Below are positions 11,162 to 25,665 of a stretch of DNA of 64,000 bases, piece by piece. The notes under the pieces are model-generated. The model was given only the letters and a program-made list of their open reading frames with translations, was not told the DNA's origin and did no database searches. The position numbers and the translations under genes are program-made. Every line of letters begins with the position of its first letter. Position 1 is the stretch's first letter. This DNA is from Megascapheus bottae (lineage: Eukaryota; Chordata; Mammalia; Rodentia; Geomyidae): contig JANJXV010000151.1 in the NCBI GenBank assembly GCA_024803745.1, positions 1,798,001-1,862,000 on the forward strand, written 5' to 3'.

Positions 11162-13589
11162 ACCTCCATTCTGTGACTTCACACACCTCCATTTTGACTT
11201 CACACACCTCCATTCTATGACTTCACACACCTTCATTCTTACTTTAGAAACATCCATTCTATGACTTCACACACCTCCATTGTATGACTTCACAAACCTC
11301 CATTCTGTGACTTCACACACCTCCATTCTATGACTTCACACACTTCCATTTTGTGACTACACCCACCTCCATTGTGAGTTCACATACCTCCATTCTGTGA
11401 TTCACACACCTTCATTCTGTGACTTCACACACCTCCATTCTATGACTTCACACACCTCCATTCTGTGACTTCACGCACCTCCATTCTATGACTTCAAACA
11501 CCTCCATTCTGTGACTTCAAACACCTCCATTTTGAGTACACAAACCTCCATTCTGTGCCTTCACACACCTCTATTCTATGAATTCACACACCTCCATTCT
11601 ATGACTTCACACACTTCCATTCTATGACTTCACACACCTCCAATCTATGATTTCACACACTTCCATTCTGTGATTCACACACCTGCATTCTGTGTTCACA
11701 CACCTCAATTCTGTGAATTCACACACCACCATTCTGACTTCACACACCTCCATTCTATGACTTCACACACCTCCATTCTATGACTTCACACACCTCCATT
11801 CTGTGACTTCACACACCTCCATTCTGACTTCACACAGCTCCATTCTATGACTTCACACAACTCCATTCTATGACTTCACAAACCTCCATTCTGTGACTTC
11901 ACACACCTCCATTCTGAATTCACTCACCTCCATTCGGTGGCTTCACACACCTCCATTCTGAGTTCACACACCTTCATTCTGTGACTTCACACACCTCCAT
12001 TCTGTGACTTCACACACCTCCATTCTGTGACTTCACACACTTCGATCTTATGACTTCACACACCTCCATTCTATGAATTCACACACCTCCATTCTGTGAT
12101 TTCACACACCTCCATTCTATGACTTCACACACCTCCATTCTGTGACTTCACACACCTCCATTCTGAGTTCGCACACCTCCATTCTATGATTTCACAAACC
12201 CCCATTCTGAGTTCACAGACCTCCATTCTATGACTTCACACACTTCCATTCTATGACGTCACACACCTCCATTCTGACTTCACACACCTCCATTCTGACT
12301 TCACACACCTCAATTCTTTGACTTCACACACCTCCATTCTATGATTCCACACACTTCCATTCTATGACTTCACACACCTCCATTCTATGACTTCACACAC
12401 CTCATTTCTGAGTTGACACACCTCCATTCTCTGATTTCACACACCTCCATTCTGACTTCACACACCTCCATTTTATGACTTCACACACCTCCATTCATTG
12501 ACATCAAAAACAACCATTCTATGACTTCACACAACTCCGTTGTGACTTCACACACCTCCATTCTATGAATTCACAGACCTCCATTTTATGACTTCACACA
12601 CCTCCATTATATGACTTCACACACCTCCATTCTTTGACTTCACACACCTCCATTCTATGACTTCACAAACCTCCATTCTGAGTTCACAGACCTCCATTCT
12701 ATGACTTCACACACCTCCATTCTATGACTTCACTCACCTCTATTCTGACTTCACACACCTCAATTCTGACTTCACACACCTCAATTCTGTGACTTCACAC
12801 ACCTCCATTCAATGATTTCACACACTTCCATTCTATGACTTCACAAACCTCCATTCTGTGGCTTCACACACCTACATACTGAGTTCACAAACCTCCATTC
12901 TATGACTTCACAAACCTCCATTCTATGACATCACACACCTCCATTCTGTGACTTCACACACCTCAATTCTGTGACTTCACACACCTCCATTCTGACTTCA
13001 CCCACCTCCATTCTATGATTTCACACACCTCCATTCTATGACTTCACACACCTCCATTCTGTGACTTCACACACCACCTTTTTGACTTCACACACCTCCA
13101 TTCTGTGACTTCACACACCTCCATTCTGTGACTTCACACACCTCCGTTTTGACTTCACACACTTCCATTCTGTGACTTCACAACCTCCATTCTGTGACTT
13201 CACACACCTCTATTTTTTCACTTCACACACCTCCATTCTTTGACTTCACACACCTCCATTCCATGACTTCACACACCTCCATTCTATGAGTTCACACACC
13301 TCCATTCTATGAGTTCACACACCTCCAATTTGACTTCACACACCTCCATTCTATGACTTCACACACCTTCATTCTTACTTCAGAAACATCCATTCTCTGA
13401 CTTCACACACCTCCATTCTATGACTTCACAAACCTCTATTCTGTGACTTCACACACCTCCATTCTGAATTCTCACACCTCCATTCTGTGACTTCACACAC
13501 CTCCATTCTTCCTTCACACACCTCCATTCTATGACTTCACACAATTCCTTTCTATGACGTCACACACCTCCATTCTGTGGTTCTCACAC

Positions 13590-14490
13590 CTCCATTCTGA
13601 GTTCACACACCTCCATTCTGTGACTTCACACACCTCCATTCTTTGACTTCACACACCTCCATTCTGTGACTTCACCCACCTCGATCCTATGGCTTCACAC
13701 ACTTCCATTCTATGAATTCACACACCTCCATTCTGTGATTTCACACACCTCCATTCTATGACTTCACACACCTCCATTCTGTGACTTCACACACCTCCAT
13801 TCTGAGTTCACACACCTCCATTCTATGACTTCACAAACCCCCATTCTGAGTTCACAGACCTCCATTCTATGACTTCACACACTTCCATTCTATGACTTCA
13901 CACACCTCCATTCTGACTTCACACACCTCCATTCTGACTTCACACACCTCAGTTCTTTGACTTCACACATCTCCATTCTATGATTTCACACACTTCCATT
14001 CTATGACTTCACACACCTCCATTCTATGACTTCACACACCTCCATTCTGAGTTCACACACCTCCATTCTGTGACTTCACACACCTCCATTCTTTGACTTC
14101 ACACACCTCCATTCTGTGACTTCACACACCTCGATCCTATGGCTTCACACACTTCCATTCTATGAATTCACACACCTCCATTCTGTGATTTCACACACCT
14201 CCATTCTATGACTTCACACACCTCCATTCTGTGACTTCACACACCTCCATTCTGAGTTCACACACCTCCATTCTATGACTTCACAAACCCCCTTTCTGAG
14301 TTCACAGACCTCCATTCTATGACTTCACACACTTCCATTCTATGACTTCACACACCTCCATTCTGACTTCACACACCTCCATTCTGACTTCACACACCTC
14401 AGTTCTTTGACTTCACACATCTCCATTCTATGATTTCACACACTTCCATTCTATGACTTCACACACCTCCATTCTATGACTTCACACACC
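13590..14490 (+). repeat. 450-bp tandem duplication in satellite
   Basis: The marker CCTCGATCC, followed by TATGGC, occurs at 13679 and 14129, 450 bp apart, and the variant units around it match in order. Shorter forms of the same duplication occur near 21.1-21.7 kb (markers 21176 and 21471, 295 bp), 25.4-26.1 kb (25444 and 25783, 339 bp) and 31.4-32.1 kb (339 bp). It therefore behaves as a local expansion point. Boundaries are approximate. Confidence 0.7.
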
Positions 14491-17400
14491 TCATTTCTGA
14501 GTGGACACACCTCCATTCTGTGATTTCACACACCTCCAATCTGACTTCACACACCTCCATTCTATCACTTCACACACCTCCATTCGTTGACATCAAAAAC
14601 AACCATTCTATGACTTCACACAACTGCATTGTGACTTTACACACCTCCATTTTATGAATTCACACACCTCCATTTTATGACTTCACACACCTCCATTCTA
14701 TGACTTCACACACCTCCATTCTGTGACTTCACACACCTCCATTCTATGACTTCTCAAACCTCCATTCTGAGTTCACAGACCTCCATTCTATGACTTCACA
14801 CACCTCCATTCTATGACTTCACTCACCTCCATTCTGACTTCACACACCTCTATTCTGACTTCGCACACCTCAATTCTGTGACTTCACACACCTTCATTCA
14901 ATGATTTCACACACTTCCATTCTATGACTTCACACACCTCCATTCTGTGACTTCACACACCTCCTTTCTGTGATTTCACACATCTCCAATCTGACTTCAC
15001 ACACCTCCATTCTATGACTTCACACACCACCATTCGTTGACATCAAAGAACACCATTCTATGACTTCACACAACTCCATTTTGACTTCACACACCTCCAT
15101 TCTATGAGTTCACACACCTCCATTTTATGACTTCACACACCTCCATTCTATGACTTCACACACCTCAATTCTATGACTTCACACACCTCCATTCTATGTC
15201 TTCCCACACCTCCATTCTGTGACTTCACACACCTCCACTCTATGACTTCAAACACCTTCATTCTTACTTCACAAACATCCATTCTGTGACTTCACACACC
15301 TCCATTCTGTGACTTCACACACCTTCATTCTGACTTCACACACCTCGCTTCTGTGACTTCACACAAATCAATTCTGTGACTTCACACACCTCCATTCTGT
15401 GACTTCACACATCTTGATCCTATTATTCACACACCTCCATTCTATGAATTAACACACCTCCATTCTATGAGTTCACAAACCTCCATTCTATGACTTCACA
15501 CACCTCCATTCTGTGACTTCACACACCTCCATTCTGAGTTCACACACCTCCATTCTATGACTTCACAAACCTCGATTATGAGTTCACAGACCTCCATTCT
15601 ATGACTTCACACACCTCCATTCTATGACTTCACTCACCTCCATTCTGACTTCACACACCTCCATTCTGACTTCACATACCTCAATTTTGTGACTTCACAC
15701 ACCTCCATTCTATGACTTCACAAACCTCCATTCTGAGTTCACAGACCTCCATTCTATGACTTCACACACCTCCATTCTATGACTTCACTCACCTCCATTC
15801 TGACTTCACACACCTCCATTCTGACTTCACACACCTCCATTCTATGACTTCACACACCTTCATTCTTACTTCAGAAACATCCATTCTCTGACTTCACACA
15901 CCTACATTCTAGGCCTTCACAAACCTCCATTCTGTGACTTCACACACCTCCATTCTGAATTCACACACCTCCATTCTGTCACTTCACACACCTCCATTCT
16001 TCCTTCACACACCTCCATTCTATGACTTCACACACTTCCATTCTATGACTTCACACACCTCCATTCTGTGGCTTCACACACCTCCATTCTGAGTTCACAC
16101 ACCTCCATTCTGTGACTTCACACACCTCCATTCTGTGACTTCACACACCTCCATTCTGTGACTTCACACACTTCGATCCTATGACTTCACACACCTCCAT
16201 TCTATGAATTCACACACCTCCATTCTGTGATTTCACACACCTCCATTCTATGACTTCACACACCTCCATTCTGAGTTCACACACCTCCATTCTATGATTT
16301 CACAAACCCCCATTCTGAGTTCACAGACCTCCATTCTATGACTTCATACACTTCCATTCTATGACTTCACACACCTCCATTCTGACTTCACACACCTCCA
16401 TTCTGACTTCACACACCTCAATTCTTTGACTTCACACACCTCCATTCTATGATTTCACACACTTCCATTCTATGACTTCACACACCTCCATTCTATGACT
16501 TCACACACCTCATTTCTGAGTGGACACACCTCCATTCTGTGATTTCACACACCTCCATTCTGACTTCACACACCTCCATTCTATGACTTAACACACCTCC
16601 ATTCATTGACATCTAAAACAAACATTCTATGACTTCACACAACTCCATTGTGACTTCACACACCTCCATTCTATGAATTCACACACCTCCATTTTATGAC
16701 TTCACACACCTCCATTATATGACTTCACACACCTCCATTCTTTGACTTCACACACCTCCATTCTATGACTTCAAAAACCTCCATTCTGAGTTCACAGACC
16801 TCCATTCTATGACTTCACACACCTCCATTCTATGACTTCACTCACCTCTATTCTGACTTCACACACCTCAATTCTGACTTCACACACCTCAATTCTGTGA
16901 CTTCACACACCTCCATTCAATGATTTCACACACATCCATTCTATGACTTCACAAACCTCCATTCTGTGGCTTCACACACCTACATTCTGAGTTCACACAC
17001 CTCCATTCTGTGACTTCACACACCTCCATTCTGTGATTTCACACACCTCCAATCTGACTTCACACACCTCCATTCTATGACTTCACACACCTCCATTCGT
17101 TGACATCAAAAAACACCATTCTATGACTTCACACAACTCCATTTAGACTTCACACACCTCCATTCTATGAGTTCACACACCTCCATTTTATGACTTCACA
17201 CACCTCCATTCAATGACTTCACACACCTCAATTCTATGACTTCACACACCTCCATTCTATGACTTCACACACCTCCATTCTGTGACTTCACACACCTCCA
17301 CTCTATGACTTCAAACACTTTCATTCTTACTTCAAAAACATCCATTCTGTGACTTCACACACCTCCATTCTGTGACTTCACACACCTTCATTCTGACTTC

Positions 17401-20291
17401 ACACACCTCCATTCTTTGACTTCACACACCTCAATTCTGTGACTTCACACACCTCCATTCTGACTTCACATACCTCCATTCTATGATTTCACACACCTCC
17501 ATTCTATGACTTCACACACCTCCATTCTGACTTCACACACCTCCATTCTGACTTCACACACCTCAGTTCTTTGACTTCACACATCTCCAATCTATGATTT
17601 CACACACTTCCATTCTATGACTTCACACACCTCCATTCTATGACTTCACACACCTCATTTCTGAGTGGACACACCTCCATTCTGTGATTTCACACAGCTC
17701 CAATCTGACTTCACACACCTCCATTCTATGACTTCACACACCTCCATTCGTTGACATCAAAAACAACCATTCTATGACTTCACACAACTGCATTGTGACT
17801 TTACACACCTCCATTTTATGAATTCACACACCTCCATTTTATGACTTCACACACCTCCATTCTATGACTTCACACACCTCCATTCTGTGACTTCACACAC
17901 CTCCATTCTATGACTTCTCAAACCTCCATTCTGAGTTCACAGACCTCCATTCTATGACTTCACACACCTCCATTCTATGACTTCACTCACCTCCATTCTG
18001 ACTTCACACACCTCTATTCTGACTTCACACACCTCAATTCTGTGACTTCACACACCTCCATTCAATGATTTCACACACTTCCATTCTATGACTTCACACA
18101 CCTCCATTCTGTGACTTCACACACCTCCTTTCTGTGATTTCACACATCTCCAATCTGACTTCACACACCTCCATTCTATGACTTCACACACCACCATTCG
18201 TTGACATCAAAGAACACCATTCTATGACTTCACACAACTCCATTTTGACTTCACACACCTCCATTTTATGACTTCACACACCTCCATTCTATGACTTCAC
18301 ACACCTCAATTCTATGACTTCACACACCTCCATTCTATGTCTTCCCACACCTCCATTCTGTGACTTCACACACCTCCACTCTATGACTTCAAACACCTTC
18401 ATTCTTACTTCACAAACATCCATTCTGTGACTTCACACACCTCCATTCTGTGACTTCACACACCTTCATTCTGACTTCACACACCTCGCTTCTGTGACTT
18501 CACACAAATCAATTCTGTGACTTCACACACCTCCATTCTGTGACTTCACACATCTCGATCCTATTATTCACACACCTCCATTCTATGAATTAACACACCT
18601 CCATTCTATGAGTTCACAAACCTCCATTCTATGACTTCACACACCTCCATTCTGTGACTTCACACACCTCCATTCTGAGTTCACACACCTCCATTCTATG
18701 ACTTCACAAACCTCCATTATGAGATCACAGACCTCCATTCTATGACTTCACACACCTCCATTCTATGACTTCACTCACCTCCATTCTGACTTCACACACC
18801 TCCATTCTGACTTCACATACCTCAATTCTGTGACTTCACACACCTCCATTCTATGACTTCACAAACCTCCATTCTGAGTTCACAGACCTCCATTCTATGA
18901 CTTCACACACCTCCATTCTATGACTTCACTCACCTCCATTCTGACTTCACACACCTCCATTCTGACTTCACACACCTCCATTCTATGACTTCACACACCT
19001 TCATTCTTACTTCAGAAACATCCATTCTCTGACTTCACACACCTACATTCTAGGCCTTCACAAACCTCCATTCTGTGACTTCACACACCTCCATTCTGAA
19101 TTCACACACCTCCATTCTGTGACTTCACACACCTCCATTCTTCCTTCACACACCTCCATTCTATGACTTCACACACTTCCATTCTATGACTTCACACACC
19201 TCTATTCTGTGGCTTCACACACCTCCATTCTGAGTTCACACACCTCCATTCTGTGACTTCACACACCTCCATTCTGTGACTTCACACACCTCCATTCTGT
19301 GACTTCACACACTTCGATCCTATGACTTCACACACCTCCATTCTATGAATTCACACACCTCCATTCTGTGATTTCACACACCTCCATTCTATGACTTCAC
19401 ACACCTCCATTCTGAGTTCACACACCTCCATTCTATGATTTCACAAACCCCCATTCTGAGTTCACAGACCTCCATTCTATGACTTCACACACTTCCATTA
19501 TATGACTTCACACACCTCCATTCTGACTTCACACACCTCCATTCTGACTTCACACACCTCAATTCTTTGACTTCACACACCTCCATTCTATGATTTCACA
19601 CACTTCCATTCTATGACTTCACACACCTCCATTCTATGACTTCACACACCTCATTTCTGAGTGGACACACCTCCATTCTGTGATTTCACACACCTCCATT
19701 CTGACTTCACACACCTCCATTCTATGACTTAACACACCTCCATTCATTGACATCTAAAACAAACATTCTATGACTTCACACAACTCCATTGTGACTTCAC
19801 ACACCTCCATTCTATGAATTCACACACCTCCATTTTATGACTTCACACACCTCCATTATATGACTTCACACACCTCCATTCTTTGACTTCACACACCTCC
19901 ATTCTATGACTTCACAAACCTCCATTCTGAGTTCACAGACCTCCATTCTATGACTTCACACACCTCCATTCTATGACTTCACTCACCTCTATTCTGACTT
20001 CACACACCTCAATTCTGACTTCACACACCTCAATTCTGTGACTTCACACACCTCCATTCAATGATTTCACACACTTCCATTCTATGACTTCACAAACCTC
20101 CATTCTGTGGCTTCACACACCTACATTCTGAGTTCACACACCTCCATTCTATGACTTCACACACCTCCATTCTGTGATTTCACACACCTCCAATCTGACT
20201 TCACACACCTCCATTCTATGACTTCACACACCTCCATTCGTGGACATCAAAAAACACCATTCTATGACTTCACACAACTCCATTTAGACTT
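14335..20291 (+). repeat. About 3.16-kb offset duplication
   Basis: About 14,335-17,150 matches about 17,499-20,291. The TTCTCAAACC marker gives an offset of 3,164 bp (14751 to 17915). Further on the CTCGCTTCTG unit gives 3,141 bp, because one 23-bp unit present near 15.1 kb is missing near 18.26 kb. The loss of exactly one unit points to slippage or unequal exchange in register with the 23-bp repeat. Confidence 0.7.
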
Positions 20292-23200
20292 CACACACCT
20301 CCATTCAATGATTTCACACACTTCCATTCTATGACTTCACAAACCTCCATTCTGTGGCTTCACACACCTACATACTGAGTTCACAAACCTCCATTCTATG
20401 ACTTCACAAACCTCCATTCTATGACATCACACACCTCCATTCTGTGACTTCACACACCTCAATTCTGTGACTTCACACACCTCCATTCTGACTTCACCCA
20501 CCTCCATTCTATGATTTCACACACCTCCATTCTATGACTTCACACACCTCCATTCTGTGACTTCACACACCACCTTTTTGACTTCACACACCTCCATTCT
20601 GTGACTTCACACACCTCCATTCTGTGACTTCACACACCTCCGTTTTGACTTCACACACTTCCATTCTGTGACTTCACAACCTCCATTCTGTGACTTCACA
20701 CACCTCTATTTTTTCACTTCACACACCTCCATTCTTTGACTTCACACACCTCCATTCCATGACTTCACACACCTCCATTCTATGAGTTCACACACCTCCA
20801 TTCTATGAGTTCACACACCTCCAATTTGACTTCACACACCTCCATTCTATGACTTCACACACCTTCATTCTTACTTCAGAAACATCCATTCTCTGACTTC
20901 ACACACCTCCATTCTATGACTTCACAAACCTCTATTCTGTGACTTCACACACCTCCATTCTGAATTCTCACACCTCCATTCTGTGACTTCACACACCTCC
21001 ATTCTTCCTTCACACACCTCCATTCTATGACTTCACACAATTCCTTTCTATGACGTCACACACCTCCATTCTGTGGCTTCTCACACCTCCATTCTGAGTT
21101 CACACACCTCCATTCTGTGACTTCACACACCTCCATTCTTTGACTTCACACACCTCCATTCTGTGACTTCACACACCTCGATCCTATGGCTTCACACACT
21201 TCCATTCTATGAATTCACACACCTCCATTCTGTGATTTCACACACCTCCATTCTATGACTTCACACACCTCCATTCTGTGACTTCACACACCTCCATTCT
21301 GACTTCACACACCTCCATTCTGACTTCACACACCTCAGTTCTTTGACTTCACACATCTCCATTCTATGATTTCACACACTTCCATTCTATGACTTCACAC
21401 ACCTCAATTCTGTGACTTCACACACCTCCATTCTTTGACTTCACACACCTCCATTCTGTGACTTCACACACCTCGATCCTATGGCTTCACACACTTCCAT
21501 TCTATGAATTCACACACCTCCATTCTGTGATTTCACACACCTCCATTCTATGACTTCACACACCTCCATTCTGTGACTTCACACACCTCCATTCTGACTT
21601 CACACACCTCCATTCTGACTTCACACACCTCAGTTCTTTGACTTCACACATCTCCATTCTATGATTTCACACACTTCCATTCTATGACTTCACACACCTC
21701 AATTCTGTGACTTCACACACCTCCATTCTGACTTCACATACCTCCATTCTATGATTTCACACACCTCCATTCTATGACTTCACACACCTCCATTCTGACT
21801 TCACACACCTCCATTCTGACTTCACACACCTCAGTTCTTTGACTTCACACATCTCCAATCTATGATTTCACACACTTCCATTCTATGACTTCACACACCT
21901 CCATTCTATGACTTCACACACCTCATTTCTGAGTGGACACACCTCCATTCTGTGATTTCACACAGCTCCAATCTGACTTCACACACCTCCATTCTATGAC
22001 TTCACACACCTCCATTCGTTGACATCAAAAACAACCATTCTATGACTTCACACAACTGCATTGTGACTTTACACACCTCCATTTTATGAATTCACACACC
22101 TCCATTTTATGACTTCACACACCTCCATTCTATGACTTCACACACCTCCATTCTGTGACTTCACACACCTCCATTCTATGACTTCTCAAACCTCCATTCT
22201 GAGTTCACAGACCTCCATTCTATGACTTCACACACCTCCATTCTATGACTTCACTCACCTCCATTCTGACTTCACACACCTCTATTCTGACTTCACACAC
22301 CTCAATTCTGTGACTTCACACACCTCCATTCAATGATTTCACACACTTCCATTCTATGACTTCACACACCTCCATTCTGTGACTTCACACACCTCCTTTC
22401 TGTGATTTCACACATCTCCAATCTGACTTCACACACCTCCATTCTATGACTTCACACACCACCATTCGTTGACATCAAAGAACACCATTCTATGACTTCA
22501 CACAACTCCATTTTGACTTCACACACCTCCATTTTATGACTTCACACACCTCCATTCTATGACTTCACACACCTCAATTCTATGACTTCACACACCTCCA
22601 TTCTATGTCTTCCCACACCTCCATTCTGTGACTTCACACACCTCCACTCTATGACTTCAAACACCTTCATTCTTACTTCACAAACATCCATTCTGTGACT
22701 TCACACACCTCCATTCTGTGACTTCACACACCTTCATTCTGACTTCACACACCTCGCTTCTGTGACTTCACACAAATCAATTCTGTGACTTCACACACCT
22801 CCATTCTGTGACTTCACACATCTCGATCCTATTATTCACACACCTCCATTCTATGAATTAACACACCTCCATTCTATGAGTTCACAAACCTCCATTCTAT
22901 GACTTCACACACCTCCATTCTGTGACTTCACACACCTCCATTCTGAGTTCACACACCTCCATTCTATGACTTCACAAACCTCCATTATGAGATCACAGAC
23001 CTCCATTCTATGACTTCACACACCTCCATTCTATGACTTCACTCACCTCCATTCTGACTTCACACACCTCCATTCTGACTTCACATACCTCAATTCTGTG
23101 ACTTCACACACCTCCATTCTATGACTTCACAAACCTCCATTCTGAGTTCACAGACCTCCATTCTATGACTTCACACACCTCCATTCTATGACTTCACTCA

Positions 23201-25665
23201 CCTCCATTCTGACTTCACACACCTCCATTCTGACTTCACACACCTCCATTCTATGACTTCACACACCTTCATTCTTACTTCAGAAACATCCATTCTCTGA
23301 CTTCACACACCTACATTCTAGGCCTTCACAAACCTCCATTCTGTGACTTCACACACCTCCATTCTGAATTCACACACCTCCATTCTGTGACTTCACACAC
23401 CTCCATTCTTCCTTCACACACCTCCATTCTATGACTTCACACACTTCCATTCTATGACTTCACACACCTCTATTCTGTGGCTTCACACACCTCCATTCTG
23501 AGTTCACACACCTCCATTCTGTGACTTCACACACCTCCATTCTGTGACTTCACACACCTCCATTCTGTGACTTCACACACTTCGATCCTATGACTTCACA
23601 CACCTCCATTCTATGAATTCACACACCTCCATTCTGTGATTTCACACACCTCCATTCTATGACTTCACACACCTCCATTCTGAGTTCACACACCTCCATT
23701 CTATGATTTCACAAACCCCCATTCTGAGTTCACAGACCTCCATTCTATGACTTCACACACTTCCATTATATGACTTCACACACCTCCATTCTGACTTCAC
23801 ACACCTCCATTCTGACTTCACACACCTCAATTCTTTGACTTCACACACCTCCATTCTATGATTTCACACACTTCCATTCTATGACTTCACACACCTCCAT
23901 TCTATGACTTCACACACCTCATTTCTGAGTGGACACACCTCCATTCTGTGATTTCACACACCTCCATTCTGACTTCACACACCTCCATTCTATGACTTAA
24001 CACACCTCCATTCATTGACATCTAAAACAAACATTCTATGACTTCACACAACTCCATTGTGACTTCACACACCTCCATTCTATGAATTCACACACCTCCA
24101 TTTTATGACTTCACACACCTCCATTATATGACTTCACACACCTCCATTCTTTGACTTCACACACCTCCATTCTATGACTTCACAAACCTCCATTCTGAGT
24201 TCACAGACCTCCATTCTATGACTTCACACACCTCCATTCTATGACTTCACTCACCTCTATTCTGACTTCACACACCTCAATTCTGACTTCACACACCTCA
24301 ATTCTGTGACTTCACACACCTCCATTCAATGATTTCACACACTTCCATTCTATGACTTCACAAACCTCCATTCTGTGGCTTCACACACCTACATTCTGAG
24401 TTCACACACCTCCATTCTATGACTTCACACACCTCCATTCTGTGATTTCACACACCTCCAATCTGACTTCACACACCTCCATTCTATGACTTCACACACC
24501 TCCATTCGTGGACATCAAAAAACACCATTCTATGACTTCACACAACTCCATTTAGACTTCACACACCTCCATTCAATGATTTCACACACTTCCATTCTAT
24601 GACTTCACAAACCTCCATTCTGTGGCTTCACACACCTACATACTGAGTTCACAAACCTCCATTCTATGACTTCACAAACCTCCATTCTATGACATCACAC
24701 ACCTCCATTCTGTGACTTCACACACCTCAATTCTGTGACTTCACACACCTCCATTCTGACTTCACCCACCTCCATTCTATGATTTCACACACCTCCATTC
24801 TATGACTTCACACACCTCCATTCTGTGACTTCACACACCACCTTTTTGACTTCACACACCTCCATTCTGTGACTTCACACACCTCCATTCTGTGACTTCA
24901 CACACCTCCGTTTTGACTTCACACACTTCCATTCTGTGACTTCACAACCTCCATTCTGTGACTTCACACACCTCTATTTTTTCACTTCACACACCTCCAT
25001 TCTTTGACTTCACACACCTCCATTCCATGACTTCACACACCTCCATTCTATGAGTTCACACACCTCCATTCTATGAGTTCACACACCTCCAATTTGACTT
25101 CACACACCTCCATTCTATGACTTCACACACCTTCATTCTTACTTCAGAAACATCCATTCTCTGACTTCACACACCTCCATTCTATGACTTCACAAACCTC
25201 TATTCTGTGACTTCACACACCTCCATTCTGAATTCTCACACCTCCATTCTGTGACTTCACACACCTCCATTCTTCCTTCACACACCTCCATTCTATGACT
25301 TCACACAATTCCTTTCTATGACGTCACACACCTCCATTCTGTGGCTTCTCACACCTCCATTCTGAGTTCACACACCTCCATTCTGTGACTTCACACACCT
25401 CCATTCTTTGACTTCACACACCTCCATTCTGTGACTTCACACACCTCGATCCTATGGCTTCACACACTTCCATTCTATGAATTCACACACCTCCATTCTG
25501 TGATTTCACACACCTCCATTCTATGACTTCACACACCTCCATTCTGTGACTTCACACACCTCCATTCTGACTTCACACACCTCCATTCTGACTTCACACA
25601 CCTCAGTTCTTTGACTTCACACATCTCCATTCTATGATTTCACACACTTCCATTCTATGACTTCA
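17430..25665 (+). repeat. 4,268-bp HOR, two near-tandem copies
   Basis: About 17,430-21,395 matches about 21,698-25,663. Three separate markers give exactly 4,268 bp: TTCTCAAACC (17915 and 22183), ACAATTCCTT (21037 and 25305) and ACATCTCCAA (17581 and 21849). About 300 bp between the copies (21,395-21,698) is an extra partial repeat with an internal offset of 295 bp. Part of the left copy also matches 34,679-37,359 at an offset of 17,054 bp. Confidence 0.8.

Larger units (their letters stand above)
8338..11731 (+). repeat. 1,697-bp LTR-bearing HOR, two tandem copies
   Basis: About 8,338-10,034 and 10,035-11,731 are tandem copies, each holding one LTR (starts 9145 and 10842, 1,697 bp apart). 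The CATTCTTCCT marker (8357 and 10054) gives the same offset. The two LTRs share a private pair of differences from the other five: GTGATAAGAAG for GTGGGAAGAAG, and GGGGGACTGG for GGGGGAGTGG. This shows that the 1,697-bp duplication is younger than the split between these two and the other copies. Confidence 0.85.
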
